Source: Rhodospirillaceae bacterium UBA1479 (GTDB taxonomy: Bacteria; Pseudomonadota; Alphaproteobacteria; Rhodospirillales; Casp-alpha2). From it: 64,000 bases of DNA. The position numbers and the translations under genes were made by a program. The stretch spans positions 62,001 to 126,000 of the forward strand of contig DCRZ01000001.1 in the NCBI GenBank assembly GCA_002325375.1, in the 5' to 3' direction. Positions 1-9,270 of the stretch are shown here, in pieces. A model generated the notes under the pieces. It ran no database searches, was not told where the DNA came from, and was given only the letters and a program-made list of their open reading frames with translations. Each line of letters starts with the position of its first letter. Position 1 is the first letter of the stretch.

Positions 1-3000
1 AAACCCGAGCAACAGCCGCAGAAGGGTCGACTTGCCGCTGCCGGAGGGGCCGACGACGGCCAGCCTGTCGCCGGGGACGAGCTTGAGTGAGACACGCTCA
101 AGCGCCCAATCGGCCGTGCCGTCATAGCGGAATCCCAGGTCTTCAAGGACGACGGCCGCGTCATGGCCGGGTGAGGCGTCCGCGGGGTCGAGGGGGGCAT
201 CCAACAGGGGGCGGAGGTCCGGCAGAGCGCGGGCCAATGCAATCCCCTCGGCCAGTGCCTCGCCGACGCGCAAGGCGGCGGACAGGGCCAGCCAGGCGAG
301 CAGGAGCGTGAGGGCGGCGGACCACGCCGACACGAGATCACCGTTCCGCGATGCCGCGTACACGACGAGGGCGATCACCCCGGCCCATAGCCAAAAGTCG
401 CCGGCGACGCGCCCGCGGACCAGGGCGGTTTGCCGCCGGAATGAAAGATCGCATTCGTCGGAGAACAAGGCCCGCCAATGGGCCGCCGCGCGCGCCCCCC
501 CGCCGACGACGCGCAGGCGCGCGATGCCCTGTATCATGTCGAACAGGAAGCGGCGTCCGGCAAGGCGGCGAGTATCGACGTTCCGCTGTATCGCCGCCGC
601 GGCGCCGGCCCCCCCCGCCTGGATGGCCAGGCAGGCAGCTGATACGGCCGCCGCCGCCAGTCCGATCCGGAGGTCCAGCCAGCCGAGGGCGATGCAGCCG
701 CCGACGACCAGGGCCATATCGGCAGCCTTCGCCATTGCCGCGCCCCGCGCGAATTCCAGTGCGCGATACAGCACGGCAAAAGACCCGGCCAGGACCGGGG
801 GGGGCGTCCTGCGAAAGAACTGCGGCCGGATCGCGATCAGGCGTTGATAAAGGTCGCCGAGGGCCGCGACCCGAATGCGCTGTTCCGCGCGCAGCAGCGA
901 CAGCCCCTGCGCCGCCAGCAGCAGCCCGATCACCACCAGGCCGCCCACAAGACTGATCCAGAGTTTCCAGCCGGGGTGGGCGTTGCCGCCAGACAGCGGG
1001 AGTGCCGCCAGAAACGCCAATGCCGGAACCGCCAACGCCATGACGGCGGAAAGCCAGAGCGTGCGCGTAAGGTCGTCATCAGCCCGGGACGCCCAGCCGC
1101 GGATCAGCGCCACCGGCCCCCGTGCCGAAAGATCGGCGGGCGGATAGAGGCATTGCGCAACCGGCTCCATGGTGTCGGCGGATACGGCCTGTCCTTCGCC
1201 GTCGATGCGGTATCCGCCCGTGCCGGGAATTAGCCGCACCCATGCCGTGCCGCCGCGCCGCTGTCCGATGAGCGGAAGATGGGGAAGGCGCCAGTGATCC
1301 GGCTGCAGGAACCTGACCTGACGTGAATAGCCCGCAATACCTGGGACCGGCGCGGGGGCCGGGGTTGGCGCGGGGGCCGTGAAGGCGGTCTCGATCTGCG
1401 CGTGCATCGGGGCCGCCCGGGTGGCCGCGCTGGGCGCCGGCCGGTCGGTCAGGCGTCCGCCCGAGAAATGCAGAATGCGGTCGCAGGCCGCCAGGGTGGA
1501 TGCCCGGTGGCTGACGATCACCAAGGCGCAGCCGCGCCGGCGCAGATTGGCGCGCAACCGCGTTTCAAGTTGCGGGTTCAGCGCGTCGAGGGCTTCGTCC
1601 AGGATCAACACCTTCGGATCGAAGCTCAGGGCGCGGGCAATTTCCAGGCGTTGGCGCTGGCCGCCGCTGAAATTGCGGCCTCGCGCCGTCACCAGGGCAT
1701 CCAGCCCCTCGGGGCGGGCCTGGACGACGTCGTCGACGCAGGCGTCGGCGAGGGCCCGCCACAGGTCCGCGTCGTCGATATCGTCGCGCCAAAGCAGCAG
1801 GTTGTCGCGCACCGTCCCGTCGAACAAGAACGGCGACTTGTCGACCCACATGACATGCGCCCCGCCCTCGACAGTGCCGGACCAGGGGGCGTGCAGTCCA
1901 GCGGCGACGGCCGCGAAGGTCGATTTGCCGCCGCCTGACGGACCGGTGATGCCGACCTGTTCGGCCGCCGCCTTGAACGAAAAATCGACACCGTTCAGCA
2001 GCGGCGGGCGTGTCGGCGAATGACCGAAAGCGACGTCCCGGAACAGGAAGGCCGCCTCCCCGGGCGCGGCGGCGGGTGCTGTGGCCGCCGGCCCGTCGGC
2101 AGGCTCGCTCTCCAGGTCGTCTTGACGCAGCAGGGCGTGGCGCAGGGCATCTACCTTGCCCCGCAGGTCCGGCCAGTCCCGCATGGCATGCGTCACCGCA
2201 CAGGCCAGAAAGATGACGCCGGTCAGGTCCGCCAGGGGCAAATCGCCGCCGCGCCAGGCGAAGCCGGCCATCAGCGCCGCCCCGAACAGAATGCCGAGGG
2301 CCGCCAGCCGGCCGGCGATGCGGGCGGATATCCGTGCCTCGGCATCATCCTGGTCGTGGACGCCCGCGTCCGCTTCCTTACCCATGCCGTCGGTGACGAA
2401 CTCGCCCTCCATGCCAGCGACCTTGGACTCCTCGATGGCGGCGGTCTCTCGCAGGATCATGCGAAAATCCTCGTCGGCTTGGGCCGCATGCTTGCGCCTG
2501 GCACCCGTCTGCCAGCACGACGAGATGGCGAGCGCCCCCGCGGCGAGCAGACATCCGCCCGCGACGGCGATGGCGGCGGCCGGGTTCAATCGTGCGATCG
2601 CGGCAATAAGGATCACGACAGCCGGGACCGTGAGCAGGACCGGCAGAATGTCGCGGCAGAGAAATCGCGCGATCAGGTCGTTGTCGTAGACGCTTTTGAG
2701 CTGCTCGCCGGGCAGCCGGTAGCTCAGATAAGCGAACGGCCGCCGGATCAAGGTTTCCAGGAAAACTCCCGCCAGCCGTTGGCTCATGCGGCGGCGCATC
2801 TGTTCGAGAGGAAGGGATTGTCCCAAAGTCAGGAGGCCGCGCAGGAAAAGGGCCGCACCGATGGCCAGCACGGCGGATGTCGACATCCCCATACCCTGGG
2901 AAATCCCCTCGACGGTGCGGCCGAGGGTCTCGGCCAGAAAGACGAGCGTCAGGGGCGACAGGCCGGCCGCGACCGCGGCAATCGCCAACATCGCCTTCGA

Positions 3001-3516
3001 TCCGCCGTCGATCCGCCGCCAAAGGTCCGCATACAAACGGTCCGGGCGTCCGCCAGGCGCGAACCCGGGGCCCGGTTTGAAGGTCAGGACGATGCCGGTG
3101 AAGCTCTCGCGGAACTGTTCGATCGCGATTTCGGACCGGCCGCAGGCCGGGTCGTTGACCAGGACCCGGTCAGATGTCATTCCCTCGACGACGACGAAAT
3201 GGATGAACCGCAGGTGTGCCACGAACGGAAAGTCCATGCGGCGCAGGCCATCCGGCTCGCGGCTGTAGGCCGCACTTTCCAGGCCGTAGTGCCGGCCCGC
3301 GCGCACCATGTCGCCGGCGTTCAAACAGTCGCGCGACACGCCGGTGACACGGCGGATGTCTTCCAGGGGAACCCAGCGCCCATGATGGGCCAGGATCATC
3401 GCCAGGGCGGCGACGCCACATTCCGTCGTCTGATACTGCAGACGCGTCGGCACGCGCCGGGCCGAAAGCCGGGCGCGTGCGTCAGTCAGAAAACGTCGGG
3501 TTTTGGCCGTGGCCAA
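1..3516 (-). CDS. Fused C39 peptidase-ABC / ABC exporter of NHLP type (C-terminus beyond window)
   Basis: One frame stays open from about 3516 to base 1, at least 1172 codons. Residues 27-122 form a C39 peptidase domain like those that cut double-glycine leaders: Gln27, Cys33 (TTECG), His106 (FIHFVVVEG) and Asp122 (VNDP) are present. A membrane region follows, then an ATPase with Walker A GPSGGGKS (Lys531), signature SGGQRQRL (617) and Walker B LILDEALDALN (640). After a Pro/Ala-rich linker comes a segment like the end of the N-terminal domain of the 9267 gene (HWR...LYPP), a second membrane region, and a second Walker A (GPSGSGKS, Lys1162) at the window edge. In known NHLP loci these are two separate proteins. 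The start is uncertain: TTG at 3516, 2 nt after the Nif11 stop and preceded by CAGGG; a GTG at 3453 is the alternative. Probably pairs with the Nif11 peptide just upstream. Confidence 0.88.
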   Translation of the reverse strand, partial: MATAKTRRFLTDARARLSARRVPTRLQYQTTECGVAALAMILAHHGRWVPLEDIRRVTGVSRDCLNAGDMVRAGRHYGLESAAYSREPDGLRRMDFPFVAHLRFIHFVVVEGMTSDRVLVNDPACGRSEIAIEQFRESFTGIVLTFKPGPGFAPGGRPDRLYADLWRRIDGGSKAMLAIAAVAAGLSPLTLVFLAETLGRTVEGISQGMGMSTSAVLAIGAALFLRGLLTLGQSLPLEQMRRRMSQRLAGVFLETLIRRPFAYLSYRLPGEQLKSVYDNDLIARFLCRDILPVLLTVPAVVILIAAIARLNPAAAIAVAGGCLLAAGALAISSCWQTGARRKHAAQADEDFRMILRETAAIEESKVAGMEGEFVTDGMGKEADAGVHDQDDAEARISARIAGRLAALGILFGAALMAGFAWRGGDLPLADLTGVIFLACAVTHAMRDWPDLRGKVDALRHALLRQDDLESEPADGPAATAPAAAPGEAAFLFRDVAFGHSPTRPPLLNGVDFSFKAAAEQVGITGPSGGGKSTFAAVAAGLHAPWSGTVEGGAHVMWVDKSPFLFDGTVRDNLLLWRDDIDDADLWRALADACVDDVVQARPEGLDALVTARGRNFSGGQRQRLEIARALSFDPKVLILDEALDALNPQLETRLRANLRRRGCALVIVSHRASTLAACDRILHFSGGRLTDRPAPSAATRAAPMHAQIETAFTAPAPTPAPAPVPGIAGYSRQVRFLQPDHWRLPHLPLIGQRRGGTAWVRLIPGTGGYRIDGEGQAVSADTMEPVAQCLYPPADLSARGPVALIRGWASRADDDLTRTLWLSAVMALAVPALAFLAALPLSGGNAHPGWKLWISLVGGLVVIGLLLAAQGLSLLRAEQRIRVAALGDLYQRLIAIRPQFFRRTPPPVLAGSFAVLYRALEFARGAAMAKAADMALVVGGCIALGWLDLRIGLAAAAVSAACLAIQAGGAGAAAAIQRNVDTRRLAGRRFLFDMIQGIARLRVVGGGARAAAHWRALFSDECDLSFRRQTALVRGRVAGDFWLWAGVIALVVYAASRNGDLVSAWSAALTLLLAWLALSAALRVGEALAEGIALARALPDLRPLLDAPLDPADASPGHDAAVVLEDLGFRYDGTADWALERVSLKLVPGDRLAVVGPSGSGKSTLLRLLLGF

Positions 3517-3518
3517 AT

Positions 3519-3809
3519 CTACCCTGGAATTCCGCCGTTTCCGCCGCTGACGTTGACTGGCAGCCCCGCTGCGACGAGTTCCAGTTCGAAATCGCTGAGT
3601 TCAGAATCGTTGCTGGCCGCGTCTTGCAACCTTTCGAAACTGAAACCCGTGGCCAAAGCGTCTTCCTTGGTAAAGAAGAACCCGAGCTTGCGGCCTTCTT
3701 CGACTGCAATTTCGCACATCTGCTCGGTGTTTTCACACCCGGCGTAAGCCGCCTGCAACGCGTCGTCTTCTTGCACCTTTTGACAATACTCAATGATATT
3801 TCTGTTCAT
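3519..3809 (-). CDS. Nif11-type leader peptide precursor 1
   Basis: A 96-residue precursor. The N-terminal part (NIIEYCQKVQEDDAL ... EIAVEEGRKLGF) is a Nif11-like leader domain. It ends in SDFELELVAAG, nearly the same as the leader end of the divergent gene at 4151, and VAAG is the likely C39 peptidase cut site. The remaining core would be LPVNVSGGNGGIPG: 14 residues, Gly-rich, no Cys and one Ser. A second GG inside the core could also be cut. The ATG at 3809 is chosen because GGAGA sits just upstream; an in-frame ATG at 3821 has a poorer site. It lies immediately upstream of the fused exporter, probably in one transcript. Core length and composition are unlike lanthipeptide or proteusin precursors. 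Confidence 0.85.
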   Translation of the reverse strand: MNRNIIEYCQKVQEDDALQAAYAGCENTEQMCEIAVEEGRKLGFFFTKEDALATGFSFERLQDAASNDSELSDFELELVAAGLPVNVSGGNGGIPG

Positions 3810-3864
3810 TCTGATCTCCATTTCTCGCCGGCTGGCAGGCTGGTTCTGGTCATTTCCACAACAA

Positions 3865-3877
3865 ATTGAGACTCAAT
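3865..3877. promoter_or_regulatory. Perfect palindrome in the divergent Nif11 promoter region
   Basis: ATTGAG-A-CTCAAT is a perfect 6-1-6 inverted repeat. It lies in the 341-nt space (3810-4150) between the two divergent precursor genes, 56 bases upstream of the left start codon. That space has lower GC than its surroundings and holds no convincing gene of its own. An operator role is inference; the AraC regulator at 4518 or an unseen protein could bind here. Confidence 0.35.
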
Positions 3878-4150
3878 CGCTCAGGAGCATAGGATGGGAG
3901 GCGTTTTCATACTCTTTTGCGGGCAATTTAACCTATCGGCTCATGGTCATATTATCCCTTGCGTCCAGAAACACTTTGCTCTGCGTCCCGATGGCGCGCG
4001 TTTGTGACGAATGCACTGGTACCTAGGAGGGCGTTTGTTGCTAGATCGCCGGTAGCGGATTCCGGCGTCGGTTTTCCCATATATTCGTGCGGGTATTTCC
4101 TGCTACCTGGAATGCGTCGGAAGACAGCGCTTCAAAAAACGGAGGTTCAC

Positions 4151-4429
4151 ATGAACGCGAACGTTATTGAATTCTATAAAAAGGTACGGACCGACCAAGG
4201 CCTGATCGAGGCGCTCTCTGAGGGAAAGACCGCCGAACAAGTTTCCGAAATCGCCGTCAAAAAGGCCGCGGAAATGGGCATCACACTGGAAACTGCGGAT
4301 GTGATTGCTGCCCTGGGCCAGTTCCAGGAATTGGCAGCCGGTGCCGCCAATGACGACGAACTGACCGAATTCGAACTGGAACTGGTCGCCGCTGGCAATG
4401 CGGTATGGTGTGACAGCGACGACGCCTAA
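4151..4429 (+). CDS. Nif11-type leader peptide precursor 2
   Basis: A 92-residue precursor. It starts at ATG 4151 behind a strong GGAGG site; the frame is open further upstream but that part looks non-coding. The leader (NVIEFYKKVRTDQGL ... AVKKAAEMGITL) is Nif11-like and ends in TEFELELVAAG, matching the leader of the divergent peptide. The predicted core, NAVWCDSDDA, is only 10 residues: one Trp, one Cys, one Ser, and acidic at the end. A single Cys argues against a lanthionine ring network. A strong hairpin terminator follows, so this gene may be transcribed alone and much more than the exporters. The likely processing peptidase is the C39-ABC protein at 7108 or the fused one at 1-3516. 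Confidence 0.87.
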   Translation: MNANVIEFYKKVRTDQGLIEALSEGKTAEQVSEIAVKKAAEMGITLETADVIAALGQFQELAAGAANDDELTEFELELVAAGNAVWCDSDDA

Positions 4430-4455
4430 GTTTCAGTCCTCCTTCACTTCAAGAA

Positions 4456-4487
4456 AGCGCCTGCGCCAACCAAGCGCGGGCGTTTTC
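4456..4487 (+). terminator. Rho-independent terminator after Nif11 precursor 2
   Basis: An 11-bp stem (AGCGCCTGCGC with GCGCGGGCGTT, two G-T wobbles) and a 7-nt loop run into TTTTC. It starts 26 nt after the peptide stop codon. It would separate the small precursor transcript from what follows and, read the other way, lies past the end of the AraC gene. Confidence 0.75.
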
Positions 4488-4517
4488 ATTTGGGGCACAT
4501 CCTGGGGGTGGGGCCAC

Positions 4518-5570
4518 TTAACGGCCGAGACTTTTGATCCAGGCCGTGAATTCGGGCATCTCGCTGGCCATGGTTTCCGGGCCTGCCGCGTTGGCCTCGG
4601 CCGCCGCCTGGCCCACGTTGCGGGCCTCGCTGGGCGATATCCGGTATCGATTCTTGAAGGATTTGCTGAACTGCGATTCACTGGAAAAGCCGCAGGCAAA
4701 GCCGATCGCACCGATGCTCATGCCGTTGTGCACGGCATTCGAGAGCATATGCAGGCTACGCCTGAGGCGCCGTTCCTGGATATACCGCGACACGCCGCCG
4801 TGGGGGGCGAAAATCCGGTAAAGCTGTGAGCGGGAGATGCGGAACGTCCGCGCCAGAAGTTCGGGGCTCAACTGTTCGCCAAGGTTCTGGTCGATATAGC
4901 GGAAGATGGATTTTCCGACGGCAAGCGAGACCTCGGGCGATACGTCTTCGGTCAGTTTCGATTCATGCGTCAGCCAGGTTTCCAACAGGCCGAGCGTTCC
5001 TTTCAACGCGATTCCAGCATGACCCATGTCCATTTCCGGCACGTGCTTCCAAAGCGAGCACATATGTTCGGCGACGAACGGCACCATGGGATTATCCGGC
5101 CCCAACCGCCTGCCGTGAAATTCGGCCAACAGACCGGACAAATGCGGATGCAGTTCGCGCGGCAACACCATCGTCAAATTCGCGAAATCCGTGTTCAGCA
5201 TCTCGTGCGGCTGGTCCAGGTCGATAATCAGCATGTCGCCGGGGTTGATCCGGTCGTCGCTGCTGGCCACGCCGCCCCCTTCGAGGAATACCTGGACCAA
5301 AATGTGGTCCATGCCATCGCGGGCGACGCGGCGTTCGTCGCGGCTGAAAAATTGAGACTGTGCCCGGGTCACGCCGAACACGGCATCGCCGAGGTTGCAG
5401 ACGTCGATCTGTGCGGTCATGTCATGCTTAGGCACGCTACCGTCGGGCGCCAGTAAATCGAACAGAACGCCCATGTTCTCATTCCACGCTTCAAAGCGGT
5501 CTTTGGAATCGAAAAAATTCGTGTCGAAATGTGCGATGTCCACGCGGGGGAGGGGGTTCCTGGACTCCAT
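4518..5570 (-). CDS. AraC-family transcriptional regulator, probable regulator of the peptide locus
   Basis: 350 residues. The N-terminal part resembles the AraC_binding_2 / cupin-like sensor domain (ILVQVFLEGGG ... GDMLIIDLDQPHEML). The C-terminal hundred residues form a double helix-turn-helix: LARTFRISRSQLYRIFAPHGGVSRYIQERRLR, then IGAIGFACGFSSESQFSKSFKNRYRISPSE. It sits between the precursor genes and the export operon and is divergent from the HlyD gene at 5787, so control of one or both is a reasonable inference. No ligand can be read from the sequence. Confidence 0.85.
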   Translation of the reverse strand: MESRNPLPRVDIAHFDTNFFDSKDRFEAWNENMGVLFDLLAPDGSVPKHDMTAQIDVCNLGDAVFGVTRAQSQFFSRDERRVARDGMDHILVQVFLEGGGVASSDDRINPGDMLIIDLDQPHEMLNTDFANLTMVLPRELHPHLSGLLAEFHGRRLGPDNPMVPFVAEHMCSLWKHVPEMDMGHAGIALKGTLGLLETWLTHESKLTEDVSPEVSLAVGKSIFRYIDQNLGEQLSPELLARTFRISRSQLYRIFAPHGGVSRYIQERRLRRSLHMLSNAVHNGMSIGAIGFACGFSSESQFSKSFKNRYRISPSEARNVGQAAAEANAAGPETMASEMPEFTAWIKSLGR

Positions 5571-5786
5571 AGGTTCGCCTTGTCGTCAATTCCGCCGGGG
5601 CACAGACGTAGATCCGATTAAACGCAACCGGAAGTGCCCAAGTATATCTGCAATCGCTAAACCGTATGCAGAACTGAACGGATAGACAATTGAATTGGGA
5701 CGTTTGAACAAGTTTGTAACCGCCCTGCCCAAGTACACTCGTCCCCGCATTGCGTGTGCCTGCTGCAACATGGTGGTTATCAAAAA

Positions 5787-7079
5787 TTGTCGGCATCTCC
5801 GAATCGCCAGATATTCCGCCAGGCGGCACTGGATCGGCTTTCATCCCCCGAGCAATTGGATCGGCTGGTCCGGGTGACGGATCCGGCCGGATGGCTTGCA
5901 TTGGGCACGGTGGCGGTGATTTTGACCGCGATCGTGGTCTGGGGCATCTGGGGGAAAGTTCCGGAACAGGTGGACGGCAAAGGCATTCTGGTCAACACCG
6001 GCGGACGCGTGCTGGACGCCATGAGCCCGTCCGAGGGCACGATTGCGAAGCTGTCCGTCCGACAGAACGACCTTGTCGAAAAAGACCAGGAAATCGCAGT
6101 TATCGAACAGATCGCGCTGCGCGACGCGTACAGAGGCGCCAAGGAGACCCAACTGGAACGGGAAGCCGAGAAACGCCAAATCATCGACACCTTTGCGCGT
6201 GAGTTCGGTCTGAAGCAGAAAAATTTCGCTGAACAGGCCACCGCGCAACGGCAGATCATCGCCGCCGCAGAACAGCGCGCGGCCTATCTAAAAAAGACGA
6301 TCGCCGGGCGTGAAACCCTGGTCGCGAAGGGCATCCTGCCGCGTGACAAGGTCGAGGAACTGCGGACCGACTACAACAAGGCCCTGCAGGACGTCAGCGC
6401 CGCCCGCAATCGCATTCTGGAACTGGAATCCGAAACCCTGACCCTGCGGTCGAACCACGCCAAAGAGATCACCAAGATCGACCAGCAGATCGCCGATGCG
6501 GCACGCTCCGTCCGCGAAAAGGAAAACAGCCTGCAGAGAAACGGGCGGGTTCTGGCTCCGGCGGCCGGCCGTATCGTCGAACTAAAGGTATTCGAAGGCG
6601 CGGTCATTCAACCCGGCGCCCCCGTCGCGAGCATCGCCACCTCGGGCAGCGCCCTGCAGGCGGTGGTCTACATTCCGACCAAGGACGGCAAGCGGGTGCG
6701 GCCCGGCATGACCGTGCGCGTCGCGCCGTCATCCGTGAAGAAGGAGGAATTCGGGACGATCATCGGCACCGTGCTTCAGGTTTCCGAATTTCCGGTCTCC
6801 AAGCCGGGCATGCTGTCGTCGCTTCAGAACGAGCGCCTGGTCAACGAATACTCGAAGGATGGTGCGCCCTATGAGGCGCGGATCGACCTGCAGGCCGATC
6901 CGGCGACGATCAGCGGCCTTGAATGGACCTCGGGCTCGGGCGCCGACATTGCGATCACGTCCGGGACAACCGTCGAGGCCGAAGTCACCGTTGCGGAACC
7001 TCCCCCGGCAAGCCTGATCATTCCGTTCGTCCGTAAGCATACGGGTATCGGTTTCGTGTCGAATTCATCGGCGCGCTAG
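5787..7079 (+). CDS. HlyD-family periplasmic adaptor of the NHLP export system
   Basis: About 430 residues. RQIFRQAALDRLSSPEQLDRLVRVTDPAGWLAL at the N-terminus is typical of the NHLM secretion protein family. One membrane segment (LALGTVAVILTAIVVWGIWG) is followed by a lipoyl-like half, a long coiled coil (KETQLEREAEK ... KENSLQR) and a second lipoyl/beta-barrel half (GRVLAPAAGRIVELKVFEGAVIQPG). It would link the inner-membrane ABC transporters to the outer membrane for export. Start: TTG at 5787 fits the family's usual N-terminus; GTG 5754 in the same frame adds 11 residues. First gene of a run of five, with only 28 nt to the C39-ABC gene. Confidence 0.85.
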   Translation: MSASPNRQIFRQAALDRLSSPEQLDRLVRVTDPAGWLALGTVAVILTAIVVWGIWGKVPEQVDGKGILVNTGGRVLDAMSPSEGTIAKLSVRQNDLVEKDQEIAVIEQIALRDAYRGAKETQLEREAEKRQIIDTFAREFGLKQKNFAEQATAQRQIIAAAEQRAAYLKKTIAGRETLVAKGILPRDKVEELRTDYNKALQDVSAARNRILELESETLTLRSNHAKEITKIDQQIADAARSVREKENSLQRNGRVLAPAAGRIVELKVFEGAVIQPGAPVASIATSGSALQAVVYIPTKDGKRVRPGMTVRVAPSSVKKEEFGTIIGTVLQVSEFPVSKPGMLSSLQNERLVNEYSKDGAPYEARIDLQADPATISGLEWTSGSGADIAITSGTTVEAEVTVAEPPPASLIIPFVRKHTGIGFVSNSSAR

Positions 7080-7107
7080 CCATGTCCAGGGTTCCGGATC
7101 AGGATCG

Positions 7108-9270
7108 ATGACTCCCGCCCGCTCATACCGCGCAAAGACGCCGACGGTGTTGCAGATGGAGGCGGTGGAATGCGGCGCCGCAGCGCTGGCCATGATCCTG
7201 GGATATTACGGCGCCTGGGTGCCGCTCGAGGAATTGCGGATCGCCTGTGGCGTCACCCGCGACGGCAGCAAGGCCAGCAATATCCTGAAGGGGGCCCGCC
7301 GCTACGGGCTTTCGGCGAAAGGCTTCAAGAAGGAGCCCGCCGACCTGACGAACCTGCCGGTGCCATCGATCATCCATTGGAACTTCAATCACTATCTGGT
7401 GTTCGAAGGCCGCCGCGGCGACAAGGTCTATCTGAACGATCCGTCCGGTGGACCACGCGTCGTGCGGGCCGAGGAATTGGATACCTCCTACACCGGCGTC
7501 GTGCTTGCCTTTGAGCCGACCGAGGCCTTCCAGAAATGCGGCCGCCCGCCGTCATCACTGAGGGGCCTGGTCGCCCGTCTGAGCGGCTCCCGCTGGGCGC
7601 TCGGCTATGTCGTCTTGGCCAGCCTGCTGATGGTGATCCCGGGCATCGCCGTTGCCGGGTTCGCCAAGATCTTCGTCGACCAGATCCTGATCGCCGAAGA
7701 CGACGATTGGCTGGTGCCGCTGGTTCTGTGCATCCTGGCGGCGGCGGCGCTGAACGGGATCCTGACCTGGCTGCAACAGAAGTACCTGCTCCGCCTGGAG
7801 GCCCGGCTCGCCCTGTCGATGGCCGCGACCTTTCTGTGGCGACTGCTCCGGCTGCCGATGACCTTTTTCCAGCAACGCCACGTCGGCGACCTGAGCGACC
7901 GAATGGCGGCGAACGACCGGGTCGCGTCCTTGATTTCCGGCCAATTCGCGACGAACGCGATGAACGTGACGACCGTGGCGTTCTATGGCGCCGCCGTCGC
8001 CGCGTTTGATCCGATGCTCGGCGTGATCGCATTCGCCATGGCGTCGCTCAACGTGATTGCCCTGAAAGCGGTCAACCGAAGCCGCGAAGACAATAGCCGG
8101 GCTTTGCTTAACGAAGGCGGCAAGCTCGCCGGGATGACGGTGGCGAGCATCCGTTCGGTGGAAACCCTCAAAGCCTCGGGCATGGAGGACGACAGCTTCA
8201 CCAAATGGGCCGGCTACCAGGCGAAGATGTTGGAATGCCAGCGCAGGCTCGGTTTCATGACGGCCGTGCTGACCGCGTTTCCGGCCTTGATGTCGGCATT
8301 GACGACGACCGCGATCCTTGGTGTTGGCGGCTTCAGGGTCATGGAAGGGGTGCTGTCGATCGGCTCGATCGTCGCCGTCCAATCCTTGATGGCGCGGTTC
8401 AACAAACCGGTTTCCGCGCTCGTCGATCTGGGCGGCCAGGTTCAGAAGATCAAGGGGGACCTCGCCCGGCTGGATGATGTCGCGGCCCACGCCCCCGAGG
8501 CGCCACGGGGGCCGCAGGAAGGGGCTGCCTGGCAGGGACCCCAGACCCTCAGCGGAAAACTCGAAATACGGGATTTGTCGTTCGGCTACGGCGCCTTGGA
8601 CGCACCTTTGCTTGACGGAATTTCCATCAGCCTGGAACCCGGCGCGCGCGTGGCGATCGTGGGCGGTTCCGGTAGCGGAAAATCGACGCTGGGCCGGCTG
8701 ATCGCGGGCATTCTGCCGCCGTGGCAGGGCGAGGTGATGATCGACGATCTTCCGATCTCCGACATTCCCCCCGAACTGTTTGCCGATACCGTCTCATATG
8801 TCGACCAGGACATTTTTCTGTTCGCCGGGTCGGTGCGGGAAAACCTGACACTGTGGGACGACCTGGTTCCGGAAATGGCGCTGACACGAAGCCTCAAGGA
8901 CGCCTTCATCCACGACGACATCATGGCTCGGGACGGCGGGTTCGAAAGCCGCGTCGAAGAGGGCGGCGTCAATTATTCCGGCGGGCAGCGCCAGCGGCTG
9001 GAGATTGCCCGAGCACTCGTCGGCGATCCCCGAATTCTTGTCCTCGACGAAGCCACGGCGGCGCTGGACCCGGTGATGGAAAAGCAGATCGACGACAACC
9101 TGCGCCGCCGCGGATGTACCTGCGTCATTATTGCGCATCGCCTGTCAACGATCCGCGATTGCGACGAAATTATCGTTCTCCAACGCGGCCGGATTGTCGA
9201 GCGCGGCACCCACGAAACCCTGTTGGCGGCGAACGGCGAGTACGCGCGCCTTATGGAGTCCGAAGGATGA
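7108..9270 (+). CDS. NHLP-type bacteriocin exporter: C39 peptidase/permease/ATPase
   Basis: 720 residues. The C39 peptidase domain has Gln16, Cys22 (VECGAAALAMILGYYG), His95 (NFNHYLVFEG) and Asp111 (LNDPSGG), so it should be active and cut Nif11 leaders after VAAG. A six-helix ABC membrane domain follows (about 155-430), then an ATPase with Walker A GGSGSGKST (about 520), signature YSGGQRQRL (about 624) and Walker B ILVLDEATAALD (about 643). It ends in an ATGA overlap with the next gene, which encodes its presumed partner half-transporter. It is the separate-protein counterpart of the first half of the fused exporter at 1-3516. Confidence 0.92.
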   Translation: MTPARSYRAKTPTVLQMEAVECGAAALAMILGYYGAWVPLEELRIACGVTRDGSKASNILKGARRYGLSAKGFKKEPADLTNLPVPSIIHWNFNHYLVFEGRRGDKVYLNDPSGGPRVVRAEELDTSYTGVVLAFEPTEAFQKCGRPPSSLRGLVARLSGSRWALGYVVLASLLMVIPGIAVAGFAKIFVDQILIAEDDDWLVPLVLCILAAAALNGILTWLQQKYLLRLEARLALSMAATFLWRLLRLPMTFFQQRHVGDLSDRMAANDRVASLISGQFATNAMNVTTVAFYGAAVAAFDPMLGVIAFAMASLNVIALKAVNRSREDNSRALLNEGGKLAGMTVASIRSVETLKASGMEDDSFTKWAGYQAKMLECQRRLGFMTAVLTAFPALMSALTTTAILGVGGFRVMEGVLSIGSIVAVQSLMARFNKPVSALVDLGGQVQKIKGDLARLDDVAAHAPEAPRGPQEGAAWQGPQTLSGKLEIRDLSFGYGALDAPLLDGISISLEPGARVAIVGGSGSGKSTLGRLIAGILPPWQGEVMIDDLPISDIPPELFADTVSYVDQDIFLFAGSVRENLTLWDDLVPEMALTRSLKDAFIHDDIMARDGGFESRVEEGGVNYSGGQRQRLEIARALVGDPRILVLDEATAALDPVMEKQIDDNLRRRGCTCVIIAHRLSTIRDCDEIIVLQRGRIVERGTHETLLAANGEYARLMESEG

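Noticed and set aside
2020..3747. A 575-codon plus-strand open frame
   Set aside because: It lies antisense to the fused exporter, whose frame shows all C39 and ABC motifs; the plus-strand translation has no domain and is rich in Arg, Gly and Gln, a usual effect of high GC.
3959..4150. N-terminal extension of Nif11 precursor 2
   Set aside because: The extra 64 codons are Arg/Pro-rich without likeness to the family, and GGAGG stands just before the ATG at 4151.
5700..5750. Possible sigma-70 promoter for the HlyD run
   Set aside because: TTG-like and TACACT-like hexamers are present but at wrong spacing (14 or 24 nt), so no promoter is called.
8721..9266. Upstream extension of the partner ABC gene
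   Set aside because: The frame is open but overlaps the ATPase domain of the preceding gene; the ATGA overlap at 9267 gives the expected family start.
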